Positions 46,563 to 55,008 are shown, numbered from the stretch's first letter. The stretch is DNA of 64,000 nt from Hwangdonia lutea (GCF_032814565.1 NZ_CP136521.1:902501-966500), one strand, 5' to 3'. Made by a program: numbers and translations. Notes: generated by a model from the sequence alone, not told the origin.

Positions 46563-47621
46563 ATGACAAAAACACAATCCTTACATAAACGCCAAAGCGA
46601 TTTAGCACAAAGCAATCGGCAACTGGAAATCCTATCCAACGGTATTTTTAAAAACGGCGAACTGCCAACCTTTAAAGCTAAAATTGCCGAAACCAATCAG
46701 TATCCGCTTAAAGCCAAAAAACTGGAAATCCTACAAATAAACGTGGGCTATATGTGCAATCAAGTTTGCGAGCACTGTCATGTTGATGCGGGTCCAGACC
46801 GCAAGGAAATCATGACGCGCGAAACCATGCAACAGTGTTTAAATGTTATTAAAACCACCGGCGCCCACACTTTAGATTTAACCGGTGGCGCCCCGGAAAT
46901 GAATCCCAATTTCCGCTGGTTTGTCGAAGAAGCTTCCAAAGCAGGTATTACAGATTTTATTGTGCGCTCCAATCTCACCATTATTCGCGCCAACAAAAAA
47001 TATCACGATTTACCCGAATTCTTTAAAAAACACAATGTGCACGTGGTAAGCTCGATGCCTCATTGGACTCGTGGAAAAACCGACAAACAACGTGGCGAGG
47101 GTGTATTCGATCAATCGATAAAAGCATTACAAGAATTAAACGCCGTTGGTTATGGTATGCCAGACAGCAACTTAAAATTGGATTTGGTTTACAATCCGTC
47201 GGGTGCTTTTTTACCGGGCGATCAAATGGCTATGGAAAAAGATTTTAAAAAAGCGCTAAAAGAAGATTTCAATATTCAGTTTCATAATTTATTTGCCATT
47301 ACCAATTTACCAATCTCACGATTTCTAGATTATTTAATCGCCTCAGAAAATTACGAGGATTATATGTATGCGCTCGTTGAAGCCTACAATCCTGCTGCGG
47401 TTGAAAACGTAATGTGTACCAATACATTATCGGTTAGTTGGGATGGTTACTTATACGATTGCGATTTTAATCAAATGTTGGAATTGCCCGTAAACAGCAA
47501 AGCCAATCACATATCGGAATATAACGAAGCACTTTTGGAAGGCCGGAATATTGTAATTTCGCAACACTGTTACGGTTGCACTGCCGGAGCCGGAAGTAGC
47601 TGCCAAGGTGTTGTGGCTTAA
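46563..47621 (+). CDS. arsS: Arsenosugar biosynthesis radical SAM protein ArsS
   Basis: I use the ATG at 46563 (352 residues); an in-frame TTG 45 bases earlier would add repeat-encoded residues. The radical SAM cluster motif is Cys65-x3-Cys69-x2-Cys72 (CNQVCEHC). The GGAPEMNP block matches the SAM-binding glycine-rich strand. C-terminal cysteines (CTNTLSVSWDGYLYDCDF, then CYGCTAGAGSSCQG) may hold a second cluster. ArsS joins a 5'-deoxyadenosyl group to a dimethylated arsenical, the reaction known from Synechocystis. Downstream genes (rhodanese, glycosyltransferase, PNP, ArsM) on the same strand support the assignment. Confidence 0.94.
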   Translation: MTKTQSLHKRQSDLAQSNRQLEILSNGIFKNGELPTFKAKIAETNQYPLKAKKLEILQINVGYMCNQVCEHCHVDAGPDRKEIMTRETMQQCLNVIKTTGAHTLDLTGGAPEMNPNFRWFVEEASKAGITDFIVRSNLTIIRANKKYHDLPEFFKKHNVHVVSSMPHWTRGKTDKQRGEGVFDQSIKALQELNAVGYGMPDSNLKLDLVYNPSGAFLPGDQMAMEKDFKKALKEDFNIQFHNLFAITNLPISRFLDYLIASENYEDYMYALVEAYNPAAVENVMCTNTLSVSWDGYLYDCDFNQMLELPVNSKANHISEYNEALLEGRNIVISQHCYGCTAGAGSSCQGVVA

Positions 47622-47626
47622 CCCAA

Positions 47627-47643
47627 TTCCTGCGCAGGCAGGA
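47627..47643. repeat. GC-rich palindrome in the leader of the rhodanese gene
   Basis: TTCCTGC GCAG GCAGGAA forms a 7-base stem 10 bases before the rhodanese ATG (47654). It is one of a family of palindromes (8278, 49782, 61270). Confidence 0.6.
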
Positions 47644-47653
47644 ACCTCATGTT

Positions 47654-48145
47654 ATGAAAAAGAAAATTTTTTACATACTTCTATTTTTTTCAGGTATTAG
47701 TTTCGCCCAAGAATCACTTGCAGAGGTTTTAAAAAAACACAATAAAGAAAGCATCCCGTACATTACCGTGGAAAATGCTTCAAAACAACAAAACGCCGTT
47801 ATTTTAGATGCCCGTGAATTTTCAGAATACAAAACCAGTCATTTGCAAAACGCCCTATTTGTTGGTTACGATAATTTCAATCTTAAAAAAACCATCAAAA
47901 AACTCAAAAGTAAGCAGCAGCCGGTAATCGTGTATTGCTCTATTGGCGTTCGGTCGGAAGATATTGCAGAAAAACTCAAAAAAGCAGGTTACACCAATAT
48001 TTACAATTTATACGGTGGCATTTTTGAATGGAAAAACTCTGATTTCCCCGTTTATAATCCCGAAGGAAAAGAAACCGATAGCATCCATACCTTCGATAAA
48101 GCATGGAGTAAATGGTTAAAAAAAGGTATTAAAATTTATGACTAA
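47654..48145 (+). CDS. Exported rhodanese-like protein
   Basis: The protein has 163 residues. A signal peptide ends at SFAQ (about residue 19). A single rhodanese domain follows with the persulfide-forming Cys95 in VIVYCSIGVRS. Rhodaneses carry sulfur or bind oxyanions (including arsenate reductase relatives) in the periplasm or envelope. It overlaps the downstream glycosyltransferase by 8 bases and lies 32 bases after arsS. Its specific role in arsenic chemistry is an inference from the cluster. Confidence 0.88.
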   Translation: MKKKIFYILLFFSGISFAQESLAEVLKKHNKESIPYITVENASKQQNAVILDAREFSEYKTSHLQNALFVGYDNFNLKKTIKKLKSKQQPVIVYCSIGVRSEDIAEKLKKAGYTNIYNLYGGIFEWKNSDFPVYNPEGKETDSIHTFDKAWSKWLKKGIKIYD

Positions 48146-48767
48146 ATCACTCATTATCGTTTTTGTAAAAAACATCAAATTGGGTAAAGTAAAAACGCGA
48201 CTCGCCAAAACCATTGGCAATCAAGCAGCTTTTGAGGTGTATAGCGAGCTGGTTAAAATCACCGAAAAAGCTACCGAAAATATAGCAATCGATAAGCGTA
48301 TTTATTTTTCTGACGCTATTATTGAATCCAAGTGGAAAAACCAATATAAAGCCATTCAAAAGGGTGAGGATTTAGGCGAACGCATGAAAAACGCCTTTAA
48401 AAAAGGTTTTGAAGATGGGTATGAAAACATCGTTTTAATCGGCTCCGATTTGCCCGATATCAACGCCTCTTATATAGAAACCGGATTGCAAACCTTAAAA
48501 ACCCACGATGTTGTTTTTGGTCCTGCCATCGATGGCGGCTATTACCTTATTGGCATGTCTAAAATGTTCAATTCTATATTCGACAATAAGCCGTGGAGCC
48601 AACCCCATTTATTAAAGGTAACTCTTAATGAATTGCAACAAAATGCCGTATCTTTCGGGTTGCTTGAACCCTTAAATGATATCGACACATTTGAAGATTT
48701 ACAAGCTTCAACATTTTACAAATCGAATATTAAATTACAACATCGCATAGCACAATTAAATGATTGA
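48138..48767 (+). CDS. TIGR04282-type arsenosugar glycosyltransferase
   Basis: The protein has 209 residues. It has the DUF2064-like nucleotidyl/glycosyltransferase fold: FVKNIKLGKVKTRLAKTIG, GEDLGERMKNAFKKG, LIGSDLPDI with the metal-binding Asp, and GPAIDGGYYLIGMSK. Family members co-occur with ArsS and TIGR04283 enzymes. It may transfer or activate the sugar moiety of the arsenosugar; the exact donor is unknown. It overlaps the rhodanese gene by 8 bases. Confidence 0.87.
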   Translation: MTKSLIIVFVKNIKLGKVKTRLAKTIGNQAAFEVYSELVKITEKATENIAIDKRIYFSDAIIESKWKNQYKAIQKGEDLGERMKNAFKKGFEDGYENIVLIGSDLPDINASYIETGLQTLKTHDVVFGPAIDGGYYLIGMSKMFNSIFDNKPWSQPHLLKVTLNELQQNAVSFGLLEPLNDIDTFEDLQASTFYKSNIKLQHRIAQLND

Positions 48768-48836
48768 AAAGATGGCCAACTGTTGCCAAAAACTCTTAAT
48801 TTTAATCAAATTTTTTAAATTCATAAATATTAATTC

Positions 48837-49649
48837 ATGTTAAAATACATAAACGAAACTGTTGAATACCTTCAAGAAAAAGGATTCGAAAGCCCAGAAA
48901 TTGGTATTATTTTAGGTACCGGATTGGGGCAACTTATAAACGAAATAGATATTTTGGTTGAAGCTAGTTACAACCATATTCCTTACTTTCCAACCGCTAC
49001 TGTCGAGTTTCATAAAGGGAAACTTGTTTATGGTAATTTAGCCGGAAAAAAAGTTATTGTTATGCAAGGCCGTTTTCATTTATACGAAGGTTACACGCTA
49101 CAAGATGTTACCTATCCAGTTCGTATCATGGAAAAATTAGGCATAAAAACCTTGTTGGTTTCCAACGCAGCTGGGGCTATAAACCTCAATTTCAAAAAAG
49201 GAGAGCTTATGCTTATTGAAGATCATATAAATTTACAAGGCAGTTCGCCATTGGCTTTTAATGGTGTAGAGCATTTAGGCGAACGTTTTACGGATATGAG
49301 TGCGCCGTACGATAAAGGCATCAATTCAACCTTTAAAACCATTGCAAAAAACAATAACATAGAACTTCACGAAGGTGTTTATGCCAGTGTTGTTGGCCCG
49401 CAATTAGAAACACGCGCCGAATACAGAATGCTTAAAATTATTGGTGCCGATGCCGTAGGAATGAGTACGGTTCCCGAGATTATTGTTGCCAATCATTTGA
49501 ATATAAAAGTAGCGGCAGTGTCAGTTTTAACCGATGAATGCGACCCAGATAATCTAAAACCTGTTGATATTTCAGAAATCATTGCCATGGCTGCTAAAGC
49601 AGAACCCAATATGATAACGCTCTTTAAAGAATTAATTAGCACGCTTTAA
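48837..49649 (+). CDS. Purine-nucleoside phosphorylase (class I)
   Basis: The protein has 270 residues, usual for the trimeric PNP class. GTGLGQL, TVEFHKGKL, QGRFHLYEGY and VSNAAGAIN are the phosphate and base contacts, followed by VGPQLETRAEYRML and GMSTVPEIIVANHL. It splits a purine nucleoside with phosphate into free base and ribose-1-phosphate. In this cluster it could remove adenine from the ArsS product to leave an arseno-sugar phosphate, though class I PNPs usually prefer guanosine and inosine. No transporter or salvage gene is adjacent. Confidence 0.93.
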   Translation: MLKYINETVEYLQEKGFESPEIGIILGTGLGQLINEIDILVEASYNHIPYFPTATVEFHKGKLVYGNLAGKKVIVMQGRFHLYEGYTLQDVTYPVRIMEKLGIKTLLVSNAAGAINLNFKKGELMLIEDHINLQGSSPLAFNGVEHLGERFTDMSAPYDKGINSTFKTIAKNNNIELHEGVYASVVGPQLETRAEYRMLKIIGADAVGMSTVPEIIVANHLNIKVAAVSVLTDECDPDNLKPVDISEIIAMAAKAEPNMITLFKELISTL

Positions 49650-49685
49650 ACAAATTTAGAGCTTAGAAAATTAAAGAAATTCTAC

Positions 49686-49760
49686 GGCTTGAATTTGATT
49701 TTTTGGTTCGTCCCGAAAGCTTTCTGTATGTATCAAGACAAAATGAACAGAAAGAAAAAA
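49686..49760 (+). repeat. GGCTTGAA...AAAATGAACAGAAA repeat, copy B
   Basis: Second copy of the 46501-46552 repeat, with about 19 extra bases (CCCGAAAGCTTTCTGTATG) between the shared halves. It lies in the PNP-arsM gap. Confidence 0.55.
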
Positions 49761-49781
49761 TAGACAATAATTAAAATAAGA

Positions 49782-49804
49782 TTTCTGCCTGCGCAGGAAT
49801 GACA
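49782..49804. repeat. GC-rich palindrome in the arsM leader
   Basis: TTTCTGCCTGCGCAGGAATGACA, with CCTGCGCAGG as the symmetric core, ends 6 bases before the arsM ATG at 49810. Related to 47627 and 61270. Confidence 0.55.
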
Positions 49805-49809
49805 AAATT

Positions 49810-50778
49810 ATGAGTTACCTAGAAACCACACACAACGTGTACAAAGAAGCAGCGTTAACCCCCGATGTCGGGCTGTGCTGCACCACTAATCCTATTTGGG
49901 AATTACCTGGATTAAAAATCCCAAAAATCATGCAGGAAATGAACTATGGCTGTGGCTCGACGGTTCATGCGCGCGATTTAACCAACAACCCAAAAATGCT
50001 TTATGTTGGTGTTGGTGGCGGCATGGAATTGCTGCAGTTTGCCTATTTTAATCGTCAAAATGGCGGTGTAATTGGTGTTGATGTTGTCGATGAAATGTTA
50101 GAAGCATCGCGTAAAAATTTCATAGAAGCCGAAGCACAAAACCCATGGTTTAAAAGTGAATTTGTAGACCTTAAAAAAGGCGATGCGATGCACCTTCCGG
50201 TTGAAGACCAAAGTATTGATGTTGCCGCTCAGAATTGCTTATTCAATATTTTTAAAGCAGACGATTTAAAGAAAGCCATTGCAGAAATGTATCGTGTTTT
50301 AAAACCTCACGGGCGTTTAGTAATGAGCGATCCCACCTGTGAACAACCCATGAATGATGAACTACGCAACGACGAACGATTACGGGCCCTTTGTTTAAGC
50401 GGAAGTTTGCCCATTGCAGATTATGTAAAAGCATTAACCGATGCGGGCTTTGGCACCATTGAAATTCGCGCACGTAAACCGTACAGAATTCTTGACCCCA
50501 AAAATTACCCAACCGACGAATTAATTTATATTGAATCCATTGAGGTTGCCGCCATTAAAGACCCAATGCCCGCCGATGGCCCATGTGTTTTTACAGGAAA
50601 AGCGGCCATTTATTATGGCGACGACGATTATTTTGATGATAAAGCGGGTCATGTTTTACTTAAAAACCAACCTTTAGCGATATGCGACAAAACCGCTGCA
50701 GCGTTGCAAGCGTTAAATAGAGATGATATTTATTTTTCAGAATCTACGTTTCATTACGATGGTGGCGGATGCTGTTAA
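49810..50778 (+). CDS. arsM: Arsenosugar-type arsenite methyltransferase ArsM
   Basis: The protein has 322 residues. The SAM-binding Rossmann motif starts at MLYVGVGGGMELLQFA and GVIGVDVVDEMLEAS, followed by DLKKGDAMHLPVEDQSIDVAAQNC. Cys23-Cys24 near the N-terminus and Cys48 are positioned for As(III) binding, and the chain ends in GGGCC (Cys321, Cys322), another potential arsenic or metal site. ArsM methylates arsenite to dimethyl species with glutathione or thiol reductant; ArsS then acts on the product. The C-terminal region differs from the usual ArsM of aerobic detoxification and matches the cluster-type form. Confidence 0.92.
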   Translation: MSYLETTHNVYKEAALTPDVGLCCTTNPIWELPGLKIPKIMQEMNYGCGSTVHARDLTNNPKMLYVGVGGGMELLQFAYFNRQNGGVIGVDVVDEMLEASRKNFIEAEAQNPWFKSEFVDLKKGDAMHLPVEDQSIDVAAQNCLFNIFKADDLKKAIAEMYRVLKPHGRLVMSDPTCEQPMNDELRNDERLRALCLSGSLPIADYVKALTDAGFGTIEIRARKPYRILDPKNYPTDELIYIESIEVAAIKDPMPADGPCVFTGKAAIYYGDDDYFDDKAGHVLLKNQPLAICDKTAAALQALNRDDIYFSESTFHYDGGGCC

Positions 50779-50812
50779 GCAATAATCGCTCTTTAATCAT
50801 TTTAACAAAATC

Positions 50813-51562
50813 ATGTATCAAATAAACATCCTATTTTTACTGTTTTTTACGACATTATGTTTTGGTCAAAAAAAGGTGGATAATGATACTTTTATAAAGG
50901 AAACTGAATCTGTAAAAATTCATCAATTATGGGGTGTATTATTAGCGAAAAACGTTTCAGAAAATGGCAATGTTGATTACAAATCGTTTAAAACCAATCA
51001 TAAAAAGCTTTCAAATTACATTCAAAGCTTGGGGACGCTTTATTCAGGCAATGCTCTTAAATCGTTTTCAAAAAAAGAAAAATTGGCTTTTTGGATTAAC
51101 GCTTACAACGCCATGACCATCGATTTGATTCTGAGGCATTACCCTGTAAAAAGCATAAAAGATATTAAAAAACCTTGGGATAAACGCCTATGGAATACAG
51201 TTAATATTCCGTATAGTTTGAATGAGATTGAACATGAGATTTTACGAAAAATGGACGAACCCCGCATTCATTTTGCCATTGTTTGTGCTTCGGTGTCTTG
51301 TCCTAAATTATTAAACCAGACTTATTCGGCTGCAAATTTGGAGGCACAACTCATTAAAGCGACGAAAGATTTTTTAAACAATTCAACAAAAAATAATATT
51401 TCTGAAAACAGTTTAAAACTGTCAAAAATTTTTCAGTGGTTTGCTAAAGATTTTAAACAAAATGGTAGTTTGATTGATTTTTTAAACCAATATTCAAAGG
51501 TTCAAATTTCCGCGAAAGCGAAAAAAAGTTATAAAAGCTATAATTGGGATTTGAATGAATAA
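50813..51562 (+). CDS. DUF547 domain protein, exported (first copy)
   Basis: The protein has 249 residues. A signal peptide (LLFFTTLCFGQ) is followed by a DUF547 domain: FWINAYNAMTIDLILRHYPVKSI, then a second block IHFAIVCASVSCPKLLNQTY with a Cys-x-x-x-x-Cys-like CASVSC. The family often accompanies glycosyltransferases and arsenosugar genes but has no known reaction. The first block and the His/Cys second block suggest a papain-like (transglutaminase-type) fold, as proposed for DUF547; that is an inference. Codons at 51507-51523 contain the recurring palindrome TTTCCGCGAAAGCG. A paralogue is at 58942-59655. Confidence 0.85.
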   Translation: MYQINILFLLFFTTLCFGQKKVDNDTFIKETESVKIHQLWGVLLAKNVSENGNVDYKSFKTNHKKLSNYIQSLGTLYSGNALKSFSKKEKLAFWINAYNAMTIDLILRHYPVKSIKDIKKPWDKRLWNTVNIPYSLNEIEHEILRKMDEPRIHFAIVCASVSCPKLLNQTYSAANLEAQLIKATKDFLNNSTKNNISENSLKLSKIFQWFAKDFKQNGSLIDFLNQYSKVQISAKAKKSYKSYNWDLNE

Positions 51563-51571
51563 AAACATTTA

Positions 51572-51602
51572 GACCTGTCAGGTTTTTAAAACCTGACAGG
51601 TC
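51572..51602 (+). terminator. CCTGTCAGG hairpin terminator, copy 1
   Basis: GACCTGTCAGGTTTT (51572-51586) and AAAACCTGACAGGTC (51588-51602) are perfect 15-base arms with a one-base spacer. The same 31 bases recur exactly at 54040-54070. It follows the DUF547 stop by 9 bases. Confidence 0.8.
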
Positions 51603-51616
51603 TCTAAAAACAAAAC

Positions 51617-52417
51617 ATGACGTACCAAATCTCCATTATTATACCTACATTAAACGAAGCCGATAATATTGAAAATCTGCTTCATCATCTTTTCAAAAAT
51701 TCTTCAAAAGAAAACATTGCAGATATTATTATTGTTGATGGTGGCAGTACCGATGGGACCTGTAAAATAGTACAGAACTATGTTACTTCGAGTGATTTTG
51801 AGCATAGCGAAAAATTGTATCGAGATTACTTAATTGAAGTTCTCGATACAAAATTTTCTATCGAAAATTCTACTCGAACGGGCATCAAATTAATTCACTC
51901 GCAAAAAGGTCGTGCCAAACAAATGAATCTGGGTGCAAAAAACGGGTCTGGAAACATTCTTTATTTTTTGCACGCCGATTCTTTTCCGCCTAAAAACTTC
52001 GATAAATATATTATTCAACAAGTTGAAAAAAACCATCAAGCAGGTTGCTTTATCATGAAGTTTAATAGCAATCATTGGTGGTTAAAACTTGCTGGACAAT
52101 TAACGCGGTTACCTTTAAAGTCTTGTAGAGGTGGCGACCAAAGTTTATTTATCACCAAATCGCTTTTTAAAACCATTAATGGTTTTGATGAGAGTTTTAC
52201 AATTTACGAAGACAACGATTTAATTACCAAACTTTACGCTCGAAAGCAATTTGTGGTCGTTCAAAAATGGCTCACAACCTCTCCGAGGCATTATAACACC
52301 AATGGTGTATGGCGTTTACAATTTCATTATTGGACAATTCATTTAAAAAAATGGTTGGGCGCTTCGCCAAATCAACTCAACCAATATTACTTAAAATATG
52401 TAAGTGTTAAAAAATGA
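51617..52417 (+). CDS. TIGR04283-type arsenosugar glycosyltransferase
   Basis: The protein has 266 residues, a GT2-family enzyme. The start ISIIIPTLNEADNIENLL and the DxD-like IIVDGGSTDGT are the nucleotide-sugar site; LHADSFPP and SCRGGDQSLFI match the TIGR04283 subgroup. An insert of about 35 residues (52-90) lies between the first and second conserved strands. Together with the TIGR04282 enzyme and PNP it probably assembles the sugar-bearing arsenical. It may be membrane-associated but has no helix of its own. Confidence 0.9.
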   Translation: MTYQISIIIPTLNEADNIENLLHHLFKNSSKENIADIIIVDGGSTDGTCKIVQNYVTSSDFEHSEKLYRDYLIEVLDTKFSIENSTRTGIKLIHSQKGRAKQMNLGAKNGSGNILYFLHADSFPPKNFDKYIIQQVEKNHQAGCFIMKFNSNHWWLKLAGQLTRLPLKSCRGGDQSLFITKSLFKTINGFDESFTIYEDNDLITKLYARKQFVVVQKWLTTSPRHYNTNGVWRLQFHYWTIHLKKWLGASPNQLNQYYLKYVSVKK

Positions 52418-52495
52418 TAAAACTTACTTAACAAAAAACTAATTGTTACATTTTACTTATATAATCGTCTACTTTTATAGCAAATAGATTTTTAT

Positions 52496-54022
52496 ATGAA
52501 GTCAAAATTATTTCTAGTTTTATTTACATTTTTTGTTTTTCAATGGTCTCAATCGCAGAATTCCATTCACGCCAAACTCATTGATTCCACCACACAAAAA
52601 CCCATTGCTTATGCAACTATAGAGCTCAATAAAAAATCTGGGGTTATTAGTAATAACAATGGCGTGTTTCAAATATATCTGAACAAAAAAATTACTGCAA
52701 AAGACTCGCTTTTTATCAATTGTTTGGGTTACGAAACCAAGCGTGTTGCAGTTGAAAAATTTAACGATAGCATTATTGTATTACGCCAGAAATCCATTGA
52801 ATTGGACGAGGTTTTGGTTTCTAACAAAAACTATACGGTTGATGAAATCATAGAAAAAACCCAAGAAAACTTAGCCACTAATTACGATTTTGAATACACC
52901 AAAAGCAGGCTGTTTTACAGGCAATCTGACCACAATAACATGATTAAAAACACCATTGACATTAAAAAATCAACCATACCGGAAATCAATCAAAAATTTG
53001 TGGATAGTGTTTTAGATATTATGCCAAAAAATTCAGGTAATTACTCAGAGCTTTTAGGTGATTTATACGAAAATCCTTTTGCTAAAAACGGATTGAAACT
53101 AGATATCATAAAAGCTTCAAACCTTTATGACAAAAACAATGAAATCTCATTTGAAGGCCTTGAAGAAAAATTTAACACCATATTTAAGAAACACGTAAAA
53201 AGAGATTCTTATTTTAAAATTAAATCGGGGATTTTCGGCACTAAAGAAGAGATAGATTCATCGCTTTTTGGCGACACAAAAACCGATGAAGACATTGAAA
53301 AGACCCAAGCTTTTATTGACGAGCAAAAAAAGAAGGAAAGCGAACGCAAAAAGAACTTTTTAAAATACAGAAAACGCGCTATTGCAAATTTAGAAACCAG
53401 TAGTTTTATTTTTGAGGATTCACATTTAAACTTTCTAGAAAAGCCAAACAGATACCGGTTTGAGCTTTTAGACTATCAATTTCTAAACGGTGAGTTTGTT
53501 TATAAAATAACATTTACCCCAAAACGAAAAGAAGATTTTAAAGGTGTTTTATATATTAATACGGATGATTTTGCCATTGTTAGAGTGGACTACGAGAATG
53601 TAAAAAACCTAAAGAACTTTAGACTCTTAGGCATTTCTTACAGTGAATATTTAAAAAAGGGCACCTTTATTTATGCTAAAAACAATAGCGATAAATATGC
53701 CCTAAAATATGCCGAAGTTGAAAGCGGGAATAAATTCGGGATTAAACGCCCATTAAAGATTATTGAAAAAAACAAGCATGTAAAAGGGCGGAGAAAGCAG
53801 AATGAAATTTCGACCGATGTTCATTTTATTGTATCGAACATCACCAAAAAAGAACTCGTGGTTTTTGAAAATGAAAGCATTACCGAAACAGCATTTAACA
53901 GCGTTACGGAAAAAGCCAAAGTCAAACCAACGTATTTGCCAAAATACGACCCCGAGTTTTGGCAAGGTTATAATGTTATGGAACCCAATCAAGCGATAAA
54001 GGATTTTAAGAGTATTGAGTAA
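52496..54022 (+). CDS. Carboxypeptidase-regulatory-like domain protein (DUF5686-like)
   Basis: The protein has 508 residues. A signal peptide ends near QSQ (residue 20). Residues 22-100 form a carboxypeptidase D regulatory domain (IHAKLIDSTTQKPIAYATIELNKKSGVISNNNGVF, then DSLFINCLGYETKRV). The rest is a long mixed strand/helix region with KKKESERKKNFLKYRKRAIANL that resembles the soluble part of DUF5686-type envelope proteins. No barrel or catalytic motif is evident. It does not belong clearly to the arsenosugar set. A terminator hairpin follows the stop. Confidence 0.72.
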   Translation: MKSKLFLVLFTFFVFQWSQSQNSIHAKLIDSTTQKPIAYATIELNKKSGVISNNNGVFQIYLNKKITAKDSLFINCLGYETKRVAVEKFNDSIIVLRQKSIELDEVLVSNKNYTVDEIIEKTQENLATNYDFEYTKSRLFYRQSDHNNMIKNTIDIKKSTIPEINQKFVDSVLDIMPKNSGNYSELLGDLYENPFAKNGLKLDIIKASNLYDKNNEISFEGLEEKFNTIFKKHVKRDSYFKIKSGIFGTKEEIDSSLFGDTKTDEDIEKTQAFIDEQKKKESERKKNFLKYRKRAIANLETSSFIFEDSHLNFLEKPNRYRFELLDYQFLNGEFVYKITFTPKRKEDFKGVLYINTDDFAIVRVDYENVKNLKNFRLLGISYSEYLKKGTFIYAKNNSDKYALKYAEVESGNKFGIKRPLKIIEKNKHVKGRRKQNEISTDVHFIVSNITKKELVVFENESITETAFNSVTEKAKVKPTYLPKYDPEFWQGYNVMEPNQAIKDFKSIE

Positions 54023-54039
54023 AACTTTTTCATGGCTCA

Positions 54040-54070
54040 GACCTGTCAGGTTTTTAAAACCTGACAGGTC
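54040..54070. terminator. CCTGTCAGG hairpin terminator, copy 2
   Basis: Exact copy of 51572-51602 (15-base arms). It lies between the convergent stops of the DUF5686-like and phosphoesterase genes and can act on both strands. Confidence 0.8.
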
Positions 54071-54074
54071 TCGG

Positions 54075-54806
54075 TTAATTCTTGTTCCTACCCTTTTCAT
54101 TGGGGTATAAAGCAGGTAAATTATCACTCTGAAAAAACACTTTTGTATCGATATTCATTCCGGATAATTTCCCAGTAAATGCAGCACCCGTATCGATATT
54201 CCAAATATTTGCGGCTTGCATGGGCACGTTTACATTAAAATTTATGGTGGGGGTGTGCCCAATAAAAATTTCGCTGTAATGCTTCAATCGGTTTGGGTAT
54301 AAGGCTGAATCTTTTTCAATGCGATTATCCATGGTTAAAGCCATTTCCCAAAGCGTTCTATCGAAATAGAAATTTTCTTTAAATACCTCTTTTTCCACAC
54401 CGTGCATGGATGTAAATCCGGCGTGAATGAATAATCTATTTTCACTGTCGATATAATAAAGCGGCATACTTTCAAAAAAGGCTAAATGTTTCTTTTTTTT
54501 ATCTTCTGAAAAACCGGCATAACTATCCATCGTTTCTTTTCCACCATGTATATACCACACGGGTGGCACATGCTCTCCTCGCAACCAGTTTTCGCACCAA
54601 ACATCGTGGTTTCCTTTTATAAAAATGCAATTTATTTTTTGAGATAATTCTATTAAAAACTGAATAGTTTGCGCAGATTCGCTCCAGCCGTCAACATAAT
54701 CGCCCATAAAAATAAGCCTGTCTTCATCTTTAATTTCCATTTTATTTAATAGCTGAATTAAGGCTTTTAAACCACCGTGAATATCGCCTATTGCAAATGT
54801 TCGCAT
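54075..54806 (-). CDS. Metallophosphoesterase (Ser/Thr phosphatase-like)
   Basis: The protein has 243 residues. The PPP-type metal motifs are GDIHGG (7-12), GDYVDGW (starting near residue 35), KGNHDVW, and later FIGHTPTINF. They bind two metals (Mn or Fe). It is close to bacteriophage lambda PrpA/PP1-like phosphatases in length. No signal peptide, so cytoplasmic. Substrate is unknown; a regulatory protein phosphatase is one possibility, symmetric diadenosine tetraphosphatase another. Confidence 0.88.
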   Translation of the reverse strand: MRTFAIGDIHGGLKALIQLLNKMEIKDEDRLIFMGDYVDGWSESAQTIQFLIELSQKINCIFIKGNHDVWCENWLRGEHVPPVWYIHGGKETMDSYAGFSEDKKKKHLAFFESMPLYYIDSENRLFIHAGFTSMHGVEKEVFKENFYFDRTLWEMALTMDNRIEKDSALYPNRLKHYSEIFIGHTPTINFNVNVPMQAANIWNIDTGAAFTGKLSGMNIDTKVFFQSDNLPALYPNEKGRNKN

Positions 54807-54889
54807 ATAACAATCGTTTTTTCAAAAATAGATGTTTGTGTTTGAATTAACCAGACTTTGGGTTTTAAAACTTACTTTGGCGGATTGCT

Positions 54890-55000
54890 GCGTTAGGTAT
54901 TGAGCATACTTCGACTGCGCTCAGCACAGGTTTGTTGGAGCTCCTCGCAGAGAGCGACTTGGGAAAGCCCGACCCCCCAAGGAACGCAGGGGTAACGCCC
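54890..55000. repeat. GGGCGTTACC/CCTAACGC dispersed repeat, copy 2
   Basis: Read on the minus strand it starts GGGCGTTACCCC and ends CTCAATACCTAACGC, with GGGTCGGGCTTTCCC inside and a GCTC...GAGC hairpin in the middle. It is the inverted, longer relative of 46188-46271. It fills most of the 202-base gap between the phosphoesterase and the barrel gene. Confidence 0.65.
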
Positions 55001-55008
55001 TAAATACC

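Noticed and set aside
46412-46696. 94-codon minus frame before arsS
   Set aside because: It runs through repeat DNA and the arsS 5' end on the wrong strand; no domain is visible.
54890-55000. Integron attC-like site
   Set aside because: The ends GCGTTA...TAACGC superficially recall attC arms, but attC runs from an AAC core to a GTT core and this is the reverse order; no integrase or cassettes are seen.
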